A DNA stretch of 64,000 nucleotides from Arthrobacter sp. B3I4 (lineage in GTDB: Bacteria; Actinomycetota; Actinomycetes; Actinomycetales; Micrococcaceae): positions 3,545,761 to 3,609,760 of the forward strand of contig NZ_JAUSYK010000001.1 of assembly GCF_030816855.1 (NCBI RefSeq), in the 5' to 3' direction. Made by a program: the position numbers and the translations under genes. The notes beneath the pieces are model-generated. The model did not search any database, had not been told where the DNA came from, and worked only from the letters and a program-made list of their open reading frames with translations. How positions within the stretch are numbered: the first letter of the stretch is position 1; each line of letters opens with the position of its first letter. Below, in pieces: positions 8,753-17,026 of this stretch.

Positions 8753-10342
8753 CTATCCCGACAGGTACTCATAGACTGCGGCGTGAGCTGCGTTGTGCAT
8801 TCTGGAAGCCCGTACTGGCCCAATGTATGGAGCTGCCTTCAGAACTCCCACGTCAGCCTTTAGAACATCTCCGATTGTCCTGAGGCCCACACTCCCCATT
8901 GCCGTCCTCATGAAATCAGAAAGGTCCAGCACGTTCAGCGAGCGGCCGAGTTGTTCCTGAACTGAAGCATTCGGCTGGCTGAAGGCCAAAGACTCATCCT
9001 CGACAAGCGATCCGTAGAAGGGGTGTTTAGCTCCATATTCAATCATTCTCTTCAATGATAAGCTGTCCATGATGCTAGCTCCAAACTTGATTGGAGAACT
9101 ATCCAGAGAAAACTGACATCCAAGATTTAGAATATACCGAGTGCCAATTTCGCTTCGCGTTGCTTTAATCCCAGCCGTTCCTTCTTGAAGGATGCCGCTG
9201 TAGCAAAGGAGTCGTAACGACTCCTTCACAGCAGCTGGTGCATCGCGGTGAATCCAAAGATACGAAGACGTTGCGCCAGGGTTCCTCAGGTTACGCGCAT
9301 ATAAAGCTGGTAGCACTTCCTGCTCAATAAATCGCCGACCCCACGATATGAGCGGCTCATGACCAGGATATTTATCGGCGAGCAGAGAATGCTCGGACCA
9401 AATCTCCTCTCGATAGTAATTCCGGAAGATTAGCTCTGCACTGGCTGTATTAATCTTGCTCATGGTCTGCATCGTTTTCAGCAGTATTCGCGGATTGCCG
9501 GTAGCAGCGTATGCCAAGACATCAAATACCTGCCCATTCCGCTTGATATCGGAGATAAGCTCTGGCGCCTGCTTGAAAACGATTTCGCGCAGTTGCTCTC
9601 GATATTCTGGATCACTAACATTCCTGTCTACAGACACAAATGTCGCATCATGCTGCGGCTGAAAGTATTCCCCGAACGATGTGACGCCCGGATAGACGGC
9701 GGCCTTTACGGCCAAGTAGGCACTTCGAAGAGATCTCATGAGCGTGAAAAACTCACGCTGTTGCGCGGGTATGAAGACATGTGCCGCTTCATCGATAAGA
9801 ATTATTGTGCGAGTCAGATTATTTTCTTCAGAAAACTCCTGAAGGGCTTCAAGAAACAACTCGGGATCCGGCGCCTCGGCCAGGTCAGGATCGGCACCTT
9901 CATTGCGCCAGGAGTTTTCATAATCTACCGCCAATCTCTCCATCACCGACACACCGCTTTGGTCCCTGTTTGCCAGGCGATCAAGTGAGGAACCGACTCG
10001 TAAAGCCAAACCAAACTCGCTAGCGGACTTGAGAAAACTTGCCGCTATCCTCGACATCATCCAGGCACGGAACTTTTCTGGAGTTGGGTTCGAAATGAGT
10101 GTAGCAACGGCGAAAGTTACATAGACTGGCATTATGCGTTTAACCGCAAAGTCTTGCCGCAGGCGCTGCTCCGCAACACGCATTAAGAATGACTTCCCGA
10201 CGCCACGACTGCCCTCAAGTACGGCCGGCGTTCGCCCCAAAAGGGCATCAATCACTTTATCGTCAGCAACACCTTTTACATAGTATTCCAAGACTTCATC
10301 ACGCCGGAAGTCTTCAGTCCTGAAGAGAAAGTCACTGGCCAT
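8753..10342 (-). CDS. P-loop (ORC/AAA-like) ATPase of a two-gene candidate defence operon
   Basis: A 529-residue soluble ATPase. Walker A is GSRGVGKS at residues 44-51 and Walker B is IILIDEAAHVF at 180-190, with D184 and E185. The overall order (short N-terminus, P-loop, helical lid, then a winged-helix-like middle) resembles ORC/Cdc6 or STAND-type AAA ATPases. The last ~45 residues (IGDVLKADVGVLKAAPYIG) look like a helix-hairpin-helix DNA-binding tail. The start overlaps the upstream partner gene by 11 bases, so the two are co-translated. Base composition is clearly more AT-rich than the flanking genes, which suggests recent transfer. The function is not known to me. The partner is HEPN-like, a combination common in abortive-infection systems. 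Confidence 0.7.
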   Translation of the reverse strand: MASDFLFRTEDFRRDEVLEYYVKGVADDKVIDALLGRTPAVLEGSRGVGKSFLMRVAEQRLRQDFAVKRIMPVYVTFAVATLISNPTPEKFRAWMMSRIAASFLKSASEFGLALRVGSSLDRLANRDQSGVSVMERLAVDYENSWRNEGADPDLAEAPDPELFLEALQEFSEENNLTRTIILIDEAAHVFIPAQQREFFTLMRSLRSAYLAVKAAVYPGVTSFGEYFQPQHDATFVSVDRNVSDPEYREQLREIVFKQAPELISDIKRNGQVFDVLAYAATGNPRILLKTMQTMSKINTASAELIFRNYYREEIWSEHSLLADKYPGHEPLISWGRRFIEQEVLPALYARNLRNPGATSSYLWIHRDAPAAVKESLRLLCYSGILQEGTAGIKATRSEIGTRYILNLGCQFSLDSSPIKFGASIMDSLSLKRMIEYGAKHPFYGSLVEDESLAFSQPNASVQEQLGRSLNVLDLSDFMRTAMGSVGLRTIGDVLKADVGVLKAAPYIGPVRASRMHNAAHAAVYEYLSG

Positions 10343-11075
10343 TTTCGGTCCTTGGGGTTTCGAGAATTTTTCTTACCGACGGCAAATGTGCAATTGTTTC
10401 CAACATAGTGTTTTCAACACTACCGCTATCACTGGGTAAGAGTTCTTGACCATAGCGGCTAAAAAAGAGTACTTGGACGCATTCGATCGCATCGCTGGCC
10501 AGCTTACACCACTGCTCCAAGGTATTCTGTGAATAGACAAGCTGACTGGGGATTGTGCTTGTCGATGACTCTTTTCCGTGAATGAACTGCGAGCAGTCCC
10601 GGTACACTGCAGCGGCTTTGGCTTTGTACGACTGAGCATCAACGACTGCAGACTGATTGAAGGCTCCGACAAAGTCACTGGAAAGTACTCCGTCTGCTTC
10701 ATTAAGCGCGGCAGACCATGAGAAGTCATACGAATCAGCTAGCCATTTCCGGCGCTTTAGTTCATTTGCAGAGAAGAAGATGGCAGCGAAGCTCAGTTCC
10801 AAGTACAGGCGCAAACCCGCAAACGCTGCCCCATAGTGACCGCCACAGGCCAGATAAATGGCACGCCCAAACTCACGACGGCCGTTAATTATGAGCGTCC
10901 CCTCCGGCTCATTTGTTAGGAGGTCTTCCCATGCCTTCATTGCATGGTCCAAACTGAGCAATCTACCTACGGATCCGCGCTGTTCCCTTAGCGCCTCATC
11001 AATTACACCTTTCTGATTCTCTTGAATCTTAACGAAGATGTCATCGATGGTTCCAACGGGTGAACCTTGGGCCAC
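10332..11075 (-). CDS. HEPN-like partner protein of the ATPase
   Basis: A 247-residue, mostly alpha-helical soluble protein. The segment YRDCSQFIHG contains R159 and H166 with six residues between them, matching the Rx4-6H motif of HEPN ribonucleases and the similar helix of DUF5677-like proteins. Upstream lies a helical pair including GGHYGAAFAGLRLYLELSFA. No membrane segment or signal peptide is clear. It is the first gene of a two-gene operon and overlaps the ATPase by 11 bases. Like the ATPase it is AT-richer than the genome. The HEPN assignment rests on one motif plus predicted helicity. Alternatively it is a non-catalytic adaptor. Confidence 0.6.
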   Translation of the reverse strand: MAQGSPVGTIDDIFVKIQENQKGVIDEALREQRGSVGRLLSLDHAMKAWEDLLTNEPEGTLIINGRREFGRAIYLACGGHYGAAFAGLRLYLELSFAAIFFSANELKRRKWLADSYDFSWSAALNEADGVLSSDFVGAFNQSAVVDAQSYKAKAAAVYRDCSQFIHGKESSTSTIPSQLVYSQNTLEQWCKLASDAIECVQVLFFSRYGQELLPSDSGSVENTMLETIAHLPSVRKILETPRTENGQ

Positions 11076-11477
11076 TTTTTAGCCTTTCGCGAGGAGACAA
11101 ACAAGAAGTAATGTACTACCGATGTGCTGGAAAATATCTTTCGACCCGCGCGGCGCACTTGAGGATGGCACCCGTGGCGGCGGCGCGCCTGACGGACAAC
11201 TCGCCTTTCGGGCTCCCAAATGTGGGTCGAAGACCAAGGTCCATGTCACCGATGCCTACAAGGCGTGTACTCTCCGCGCAAGATTTTCCTGTCCTTCCCG
11301 AGGTAAGACGGTGCGAAGCCGGAGTCTTTCGTCGCGTGATGGGCGGCGCTCGGCCTGAGGTCCGGGAGTCAACTACTGCCTGCTGCCTGCCGCCTGGCGG
11401 CTTTGGAGTAATCCCTCAGAATCCGTTGCTTTGTGCGAATATTCACCTTTGACACTCGAAGGTGACGCCGAAAGCTT
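11076..11477. other. intergenic region upstream of the HEPN/ATPase pair
   Basis: About 400 bases with no frame that looks coding. It separates the low-GC minus-strand pair from the plus-strand HhH remnant and presumably holds both promoters. No repeat or tRNA was seen. Confidence 0.4.
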
Positions 11478-12061
11478 GTGGTCTGCATGGACTGTCTTGG
11501 ACCAGAGGCCTCAGCTGAACGCACTAGGGGTGAAAGTATCGGCGCCATCGTTGTCGACGCCGTGCTGCAAAAGCGGCAAAACTACGCCGCGACGGTCAGA
11601 CCCCGTGTAGCTGCGGTCGTGGAAGGGTGGCCCGACGCCCTCACGACGGCGGGATTTCGTCGGCGGCTGGACACCGAAAAGCTGTCTGAAGTCATCAGCT
11701 GGTCGGGGCCGGCACGACTGACACCAAATAGAACGCATTACCAGCGTTCTGGAACACGAGAACATTTCCATTGAAACTGTGTAGGAACTCCGGCGCAACC
11801 TTGAGGATCCAGCCATGAGAACCCCTCTACGCAAGGCACTCCGGGGAGTGCGGCACGTCGGGCCCAAGACACTGGACTACTTCGACATTCTCTGCGGCAT
11901 CTTCCACGGGAGTTGCGATCGATTTGCGGATACGTCGAAGGGCCGAAGCGGCTGGCATCGATGATTTGTCCTATGATCATCTCGCCGCTGTCATACACCG
12001 AGCTGCGCTGCGCCGCGGCTGGCGACCCGGAGACCTGGACGCCGCACTATGGGACGGCTAG
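11478..12061 (+). pseudogene. broken gene for a ~190-residue helix-hairpin-helix protein
   Basis: The product can be followed across three reading frames. The first piece runs to SGPARLTP (about 11,725). One extra base then shifts the frame to IERITSVLEHENISIETV, followed by an in-frame TAG near 11,783 and ELRRNLEDPAMR...GVRHVGPKTLDYFDIL. A second shift near 11,905 moves to VAIDLRIRRRAEAAGIDDLS, which ends with RRGWRPGDLDAALWDG and a TAG at 12,061. The VGPKTLDY segment is a helix-hairpin-helix of the kind found in DNA glycosylases and related proteins. Two indels plus one stop make it non-functional unless the lesions are sequencing errors. It ends 11 bases before the PD-(D/E)XK gene, so the two once formed an operon. 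Confidence 0.72.
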
Positions 12062-12072
12062 AGAGTGCACAC

Positions 12073-12501
12073 ATGAACAGAATACCGATTAGAGATCCGG
12101 AACGACTACTAACCGAGGATGAAGTTGTTGCCGCTGTCCTAGGCCACCTTTCAAATGCTGGGTGGAACATCGCGAGTTGGGCGCTTGCCACGGAACATGG
12201 AGTCGACCTTGTTGCCGAGCAGGTCGGCCGGCGTCTACTCGTGGAGGCCAAAGGAGAGGGGAGCTCCAAGGCTGGAAGTGCAAGATTCGGTAGTCCGTTC
12301 ACGAGTAGTCAGGTCAGCAGCCACGTTTCCCGTGCCATTTATAGGGCACTGTGTGCGCTTGCCGAGAACGAAGAAGCCGCAGTCGCCTTCCCTGACACAC
12401 CACGGCATCGGGCGATGGTAAGAAGTGTGCAGCCCGTGATCTCACGTTTAAGAATTTCAGTCTTTTGGGTGGATCGAACAGCGTCTGTCACAGTCGAGTA
12501 G
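12073..12501 (+). CDS. small PD-(D/E)XK nuclease-like protein
   Basis: A 142-residue soluble protein. D45 in EHGVDLVAE, followed by E58 and K60 in RRLLVEAKGE, gives the D...ExK metal-binding pattern of PD-(D/E)XK nucleases. A conserved-looking Gln/helix (FTSSQVSSHVSRAI) follows, as in Mrr/restriction-like folds. The ATG at 12,073 is 11 bases after the end of the HhH remnant. A longer start at 12,049 would lie inside that gene. With its upstream partner destroyed it may be an orphan. It could be a nuclease or an inactive relative; the substrate is unknown. Confidence 0.6.
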   Translation: MNRIPIRDPERLLTEDEVVAAVLGHLSNAGWNIASWALATEHGVDLVAEQVGRRLLVEAKGEGSSKAGSARFGSPFTSSQVSSHVSRAIYRALCALAENEEAAVAFPDTPRHRAMVRSVQPVISRLRISVFWVDRTASVTVE

Positions 12502-12689
12502 AGACCTCGGTATGGACAACGTTATGGAAGCAGCGCCACTCGATCGAAGTAATGAACCCACGGCGACTTCCTTGGTTCCAGTTAGTCCATGAGACGCCAC
12601 CCTAGATTCCCCCCGTTGAAACGCCAGGCCTACTTCACGCCCGCCCCGCCCCACACGGTTTGTACCATCTAGAGCTTGATTGGCCCTGC

Positions 12690-12766
12690 CAAGGCCATCA
12701 TGCTGAGCTGGCGCGGTTCAGGGCTGCGCCGGGTGGGCGGGCCAACGTCGTTGTCTGTTGTTCCAT
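12690..12766 (-). pseudogene. remnant copy A of an amino-acid permease N-terminus
   Basis: From an ATG at 12,766 the minus strand reads MEQQTTTLARPPGAALN, then a one-base deletion moves the homology to PRQLSMMALAG. This matches the cytoplasmic start of APC-family amino-acid permeases and the better preserved copy at 13,701. The DNA at 12,693-12,780 is an imperfect direct repeat of 13,626-13,715, including the bases upstream of both ATGs. The gene is cut off after about 27 codons. The flanking bases 12,502-12,689 and 12,767-12,996 hold no other gene that I can identify. Confidence 0.6.
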
Positions 12767-12996
12767 GACGATTCCTCTGCCGGAGCACGTCCACCGTCCG
12801 AGCGGTATGGTGGAACGAGTGGATGAACGCGACGAACGGGGTGTCCGCTGATCCACTTTGCTTTCGCGCTCTCTCCCGTTCCTTGTTTGTGCGTGCAATC
12901 ATCGCCGCAAACCTCATGGGCCATTCGTTCTCGGTCCCGTCTGCCTAGGATAGGCAGGCGGCACCAACGCCGAACAGCGACCATTCAAGGGGACAA

Positions 12997-13278
12997 GTGG
13001 AACAACACGCAGTACCGCAGATCATGACAGCCTTCATTAGCTCCGATGGTAAGGAGTGGCAGGACGAGTACGGTGAAGTGACGCCGGTATCTGGGCAATT
13101 CATCTATAGAGGAACTGGCAACGGCTACCAGGCCTACAGGATCGCTGAGGTCTGGCTAGTTGAGGAAAAGCGAGGCCCAGTAACCCACGGACTCACCGTT
13201 TTCCTCGACCCGGTCGACGTGATGGAGACTCGCCTCGGCCAATATTCACCAGAATATTACGGAAACGGAGGATTCTAG
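12997..13278 (+). CDS. small hypothetical protein
   Basis: A 93-residue protein that I do not recognise. It starts at a GTG (12,997) preceded by AAGGGGA at a suitable distance; an internal ATG at 13,024 is the alternative. It has beta-strand character (GQFIYRGTGNGYQAYRIAEV), no signal peptide and no membrane segment, and ends in a Tyr/Gly-rich tail (SPEYYGNGGF). It stands alone between two permease remnants. Its good ribosome-binding site and clean frame suggest it is expressed. Confidence 0.5.
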   Translation: MEQHAVPQIMTAFISSDGKEWQDEYGEVTPVSGQFIYRGTGNGYQAYRIAEVWLVEEKRGPVTHGLTVFLDPVDVMETRLGQYSPEYYGNGGF

Positions 13279-13399
13279 CCGTGGGAGAACAACACCGTAT
13301 CGGTCAGTTTCGAACGAAACCAGAGTTCGCATAAGAACCGCCGGCGCCAGCAACGGGTGCCCTTCTTGTAGGCGTCGCAGTCCGCCTGGCCGCCCACTT

Positions 13400-13701
13400 C
13401 TTGTCGGCCTTCTTTTCCGGCGGCGGGATGCCGCCGCCCTAGATCAGCAGCAGGGTCACGAACATCGGCGACAGCAGGGGCACCCGCTGCCAGCCCGCCA
13501 AGCGCCCACATCATCAGGATGCCCGCGACGAGGTAGGAGATCAGCACCGCCGGGCCGGCGGCCTGGATGCCGGCGCGCTGGATGCCGGCGGGCTGGATGC
13601 CGGCGCGCGCCAGTCGCGGCGCCCAGGCCCATCATGGTGAGCTGCCGGGGTTTTAGGGCCGCGCCGAGCGCGCGGGCAGACCTCTTTGTCTGTTGTTCCA
13701 T
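13400..13701 (-). pseudogene. remnant copy B of an APC-family amino-acid permease
   Basis: From the ATG at 13,701 the frame reads RALGAALKPRQLTMMGLG, the standard start of APC permeases. A frame change and a 15-bp repeat expansion follow. The first membrane hairpin continues in another frame as AAGPAVLISYLVAGILMMWA. After about residue 60 all similarity is lost. The rest of the ~450-residue carrier is absent. The remnant lies immediately downstream of the HisC remnant on the same strand. Confidence 0.68.
13563..13607. repeat. three tandem 15-bp repeats inside the permease remnant
   Basis: Units at 13,563-13,577, 13,578-13,592 and 13,593-13,607 share CTGGATGCCGGC plus a three-base G/C end. 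Read on the minus strand each unit encodes xAGIQ, which is the GAGIQ turn of the permease amplified in frame. This is replication slippage within a dead gene. Confidence 0.8.
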
Positions 13702-13769
13702 GGGGATTCCTCTGGTTGTAGGCGGAACGGAGTGAAGGGTTGGGGTAAGTCAGTTGTCTGCCCGCGTGG

Positions 13770-14312
13770 GCTGCCAGAAGCCGGAGCACGCGGTCGTTTG
13801 GCGGCGGGGTCGGCCACGGTGATGCGAACGCCGTCGCCCTGATACCCGCGCACCAGAATGTCTGCGCGGTCAAACGCGTCCACCAGCGTCGCCCGAGGGT
13901 GTCATCGGCACGGATCCACAGGAAGTTGCCTTGGCTTGGATACAGTTACCAGCCCTGCGCTTCCAGCTGCGCGGCCACCTGTGCGCGCTCCTGCTTGACG
14001 GCTGCCACCCGCGGTTCACCTCGTCCCCGGCGTCCAGCGACGCGATCGCGGCCTTCTGGGCCAGCGCACTCACCGAAAAGGGAAGCGCGGTGCGGCGCGG
14101 TTCCTCCGCGATGGCCGGCGCGGCCACGGCGTAGCCCCGGCGGTAGAGCGCCAGGGAATCGGGGCCGCTGCCCGCTTCGGCGCATTCCACGTAGGCCTCG
14201 TCGACCACCACGAGGATGTCGGAGCGGCGGGCTCCAGGAAGGCCTCGAAGCCCTCGTGGTTGATCGGCACTCCGGTGGGGTAGCCGGGGTTGCAGAGCAC
14301 CTTTCGGAAAGA
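13770..14312 (-). pseudogene. C-terminal remnant of a HisC-like (class I/II) aminotransferase
   Basis: Pieces in three frames spell VLCNPGYPTGVPINHEGFEA, then SDILVVVDEAYVE, then SLALYRRGYAVAAPAIAEEP, then ALPFSVSALAQKAAIASLDA, RVAAVKQERAQVAAQLEAQG and ILVRGYQGDGVRITVADPAA. These are in HisC order. The first ~150 residues are missing. The segment between ALYRR and GYAVAAP, which should contain the FSKAYGLAG loop with the PLP-binding lysine, is deleted. At least three frame changes occur. The broken N-terminal edge lies just before the operators of the sugar operon, so the operon promoter now occupies the place of the lost 5' half. Confidence 0.75.
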
Positions 14313-14330
14313 TCGGCTGACCACCCCCCC

Positions 14331-14419
14331 GTTTACGAAACGCAACGCGATCCGCAACCCACCCCTTACTGTTGATCCTGCGCGCAACGAAACCGTTTAC
14401 GTAAACCGTTTGCGTAACG
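14331..14419 (+). promoter_or_regulatory. cluster of LacI-type operators upstream of the alpha-glucoside operon
   Basis: Three CG-centred palindromes are visible: GTTTACGAAAC at 14,331-14,341, the perfect GTTTACGTAAAC at 14,395-14,406, and GTTTGCGTAAC at 14,408-14,418. LacI-family regulators bind such sites. Their position 54-142 bases before the LacI start codon suggests autoregulation and control of the downstream genes. Confidence 0.75.
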
Positions 14420-14472
14420 CGCCCAACAGCAAGCGGGCCAGCACCCGCAGGAACCCTCAGAGAGGAGGAACA

Positions 14473-15477
14473 GTGGTCACCATCCGCGATGTCGCCAAGC
14501 ACGCAGGCGTCTCCCCGGCCACTGTTTCCCGGGTGGTCAACGGTTTGGTCGGCTACTCCGACGAAACGCGCGAACGCGTCGAGAACGCGGTCAAAAGCCT
14601 CTCCTACGAAACGGACTACCTCGCCCGGGGCCTGAAGACCCGGCAGACCTCCGTCATCGGGCTCCTCGCCCCGATGGTCTCCGACGCCTTGGCCTCCCAG
14701 GTAATGCAGGGCGTCGAGGAGGAAGCCCAGGAACGCGGCTACGCCGTCATGCTCGGCCGCACCGGCGCCAGATCCGCCTACATCGCCGGCTACCTCCGCA
14801 CCCTGCGCACCTACCGGGCCGCCGGCGTCATCCTCATCTCCGCGGTGATCACGCCGGAGACGCGGCAGCTGCTCGGCCCCAACGTCCCGATTATCTCCGT
14901 CGCCATCAGCGACAAGTCGGGTTCGCCGAGCGTCGCCATCGACGACGAGCAGGCAGCCTACGACGCCACCCGTCACCTGCTGCGGCTCGGCCACCGGCGC
15001 ATCGGCCTGCTGGCCGGCGACCCGGCGTCGATCTACGTCGCCCAGCCCCGGAAACGCGGCTACCTCCGCGCCATGACCGAAGCGGGCTGCAACCCGGTCA
15101 CCGCCACCGGCAGCTTCTTCTACGAAAGCGGCGCCGCCGGAGTCGACGAACTCCTGCAGCAGGACCCCGGGCTCACCGCGATCTTCGCGATGAGCGACGA
15201 GATGGGCGCCGCCGTCGTCAACGAACTGCAGCGGCGCGGACTCCGGGTGCCCGAAGACGTCTCCGTCCTGGGCTTTGACAACACCTCCACCTCCCGGCAC
15301 GTGAACCCGCCGCTGAGCACCATGGCCCAGCCGCTGGAGGAGATGGGACGGATGGCCGTGAAAAAGCTGCTCCGCTCCCGCGACCTCGGGCCGAAGATCA
15401 TGCCGCACACGCTGGTCGAGCGCGGCTCCACCGCGCCGCCGCCTGCAGAGTCGTCGAACAAGATACCCAGCGGCTGA
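14473..15477 (+). CDS. LacI-family transcriptional regulator of the alpha-glucoside operon
   Basis: A 334-residue repressor. The N-terminal helix-turn-helix and hinge are visible in TIRDVAKHAGVSPATVSRVV, followed by a periplasmic-binding-protein-like ligand domain (VIGLLAPMV, DDEQAAYDATRHLLRLGHRR, VLGFDNTS). The start is the GTG at 14,473, with AGGAGG seven to ten bases upstream; longer in-frame starts would run through the operators. It heads an operon with a sugar-binding protein, two permeases and a GH13 enzyme, so its effector is probably an alpha-glucoside or breakdown product (inference). It probably binds the sites at 14,331-14,419. Confidence 0.92.
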   Translation: MVTIRDVAKHAGVSPATVSRVVNGLVGYSDETRERVENAVKSLSYETDYLARGLKTRQTSVIGLLAPMVSDALASQVMQGVEEEAQERGYAVMLGRTGARSAYIAGYLRTLRTYRAAGVILISAVITPETRQLLGPNVPIISVAISDKSGSPSVAIDDEQAAYDATRHLLRLGHRRIGLLAGDPASIYVAQPRKRGYLRAMTEAGCNPVTATGSFFYESGAAGVDELLQQDPGLTAIFAMSDEMGAAVVNELQRRGLRVPEDVSVLGFDNTSTSRHVNPPLSTMAQPLEEMGRMAVKKLLRSRDLGPKIMPHTLVERGSTAPPPAESSNKIPSG

Positions 15478-15599
15478 CCAAGACCACCCACCCCCAAGGC
15501 GGCCGGCACAGGAGCGCACCACCGCTGCGCCCCGCACCGGCCGCCGCAGTTTCGCACGCACCACACACCTCGCACAAATCAGATAACAAGGAGCAACAC

Positions 15600-16925
15600 A
15601 TGAGGCAGCGCCGCCGCACCTGGCAGACTCTTCTCACCACCACCGCCACGCTCACCGTGGCCGCCACCGCCCTCACCGGCTGCGGCGGATCCGGATCCGC
15701 ACCGGAAGCGAAGAGCACCCCGAAGGCGTCCGCAGCGTCCTTCGAGGGCAAGGGCCCCATCAACTACGTCTCCAACCGCGACGCCTCCGGCGCCGCGAAC
15801 AAGAGCATCGAGGAATGGAACGCCGCCCACCCGGACGAGAAGGTCACCTTCATCGAACTGCCGGACTCCGCGGACGCCCAGCGCCAGCAGCTGATCCAGA
15901 ACGCGCAGATCAAGTCGGACACCTTCAGCGTGCTGAACCTCGACGTCGTCTGGACCTCCGAGTTCGCCGCGAACAAGTGGATCATGCCGCTGCCCGCGGA
16001 CGCCGTCCCCACGGACAAGATGATCCCGGCCACCGTCGATGCCGCGAAGTACCGCGACACCCTGGTCGGCGCCCCGTACTACACCGACGGCGCGCTGCTC
16101 TACTTCCGCTCCGACCTGCTCAAGGCCGCCGGCATCGCCGCCCCGCCGAAGACCTGGGACGAGATGAAGACCGCCTGCAAGGCCATTCTGGCCCTCCCTG
16201 AGGCCGCGGGCATGTCCTGCTACGCCGGCCAGTTCGACAAGAACGAGGCCCTCACGGTCAACTTCTCCGAGGCGGTCGCCTCCGCCGGCGGCAAGATCGT
16301 CGACGCCGACGGCAAGCCCACGGTGGACACCGCCGAGGCCAAGAAGGGCCTGAACCTGCTGGTGGACGGCTTCAAGGACGGGATGTTCCCCTCCGACGCC
16401 ATCACCTACCTCGAGGAGCAGGGCCGCCGCGCGTTCCAGGACGGCAAGGTCGTCTTCCTGCGCAACTGGCCCTTCGTCTACGCCTCACTGACCGCCACCG
16501 ACGGCTCCAGCAAGGTCAACGGCAAGTTCGACATCACCTCCATCCCCGGCACCGACGGCCCCGGCGTCTCGACCCTGGGCGGCCGCAGCCTGGCGATCTC
16601 CCCGTTCACCCCGAACAAGGCCACGGCACTGGAGTTCGTCAAGTTCTTCACCAGCCAGGAGCAGGCCCAGAAGCGCCTGGCCCTGTCCTCCCGCGCCCCG
16701 GTCTACGGCGCCCTCTTCGGGGATCCCGCCGTCGTCGCCAAGCGCCCGTTCTTCCCCACCCTGCTGAAGTCGCTGAACAACGCCCAGCCGCGCCCGAAGG
16801 TGGTCCAGTACGGCGCCACCACCAAGGCGATCCAGGAAGAGGCCTACGCCGCGATCACCGGCAAGAAGGACACGGACACCGCGCTGAAGGACATGCAGAC
16901 CAAGCTCACCGAGCTGGCCAAGTAA
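15600..16925 (+). CDS. ABC sugar transporter substrate-binding lipoprotein
   Basis: A 441-residue extracellular solute-binding protein (family 1, maltose/trehalose type). It has a signal peptide with a lipobox ending in LTGC around residue 27, followed by a low-complexity linker. The mature part has the usual features, with WTSEFAANKWIMPL, an NWPFVYAS segment and a C-terminal EEAYAAITGK repeat region. It is the first structural gene after the regulator. A strong hairpin follows it, which would let it be made in excess over the permeases. Confidence 0.92.
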   Translation: MRQRRRTWQTLLTTTATLTVAATALTGCGGSGSAPEAKSTPKASAASFEGKGPINYVSNRDASGAANKSIEEWNAAHPDEKVTFIELPDSADAQRQQLIQNAQIKSDTFSVLNLDVVWTSEFAANKWIMPLPADAVPTDKMIPATVDAAKYRDTLVGAPYYTDGALLYFRSDLLKAAGIAAPPKTWDEMKTACKAILALPEAAGMSCYAGQFDKNEALTVNFSEAVASAGGKIVDADGKPTVDTAEAKKGLNLLVDGFKDGMFPSDAITYLEEQGRRAFQDGKVVFLRNWPFVYASLTATDGSSKVNGKFDITSIPGTDGPGVSTLGGRSLAISPFTPNKATALEFVKFFTSQEQAQKRLALSSRAPVYGALFGDPAVVAKRPFFPTLLKSLNNAQPRPKVVQYGATTKAIQEEAYAAITGKKDTDTALKDMQTKLTELAK

Positions 16926-16943
16926 CACCCGCATTCCCCCGCT

Positions 16944-16972
16944 TGGCCGGCCGGTTTTGCACCGGCCGGCCA
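16944..16972 (+). terminator. perfect 12-bp hairpin between the binding protein and permease genes
   Basis: TGGCCGGCCGGT at 16,944-16,955 pairs perfectly with 16,961-16,972 across a TTTGC loop and is followed by GGCGTTTT. It lies inside the operon, so it probably acts as a partial terminator or an mRNA-stabilising 3' end for the binding-protein transcript. Confidence 0.72.
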
Positions 16973-17026
16973 GGCGTTTTGAACACCCTTAGAACCACCG
17001 CTCTCCACTCCAGTTAGGTACCGAGC

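Noticed and set aside
13870-15564. Long minus-strand open frame over the LacI gene (564 codons)
   Set aside because: It is the mirror of the LacI coding region and of the HisC remnant; only the 3' third has real homology, listed as a pseudogene.
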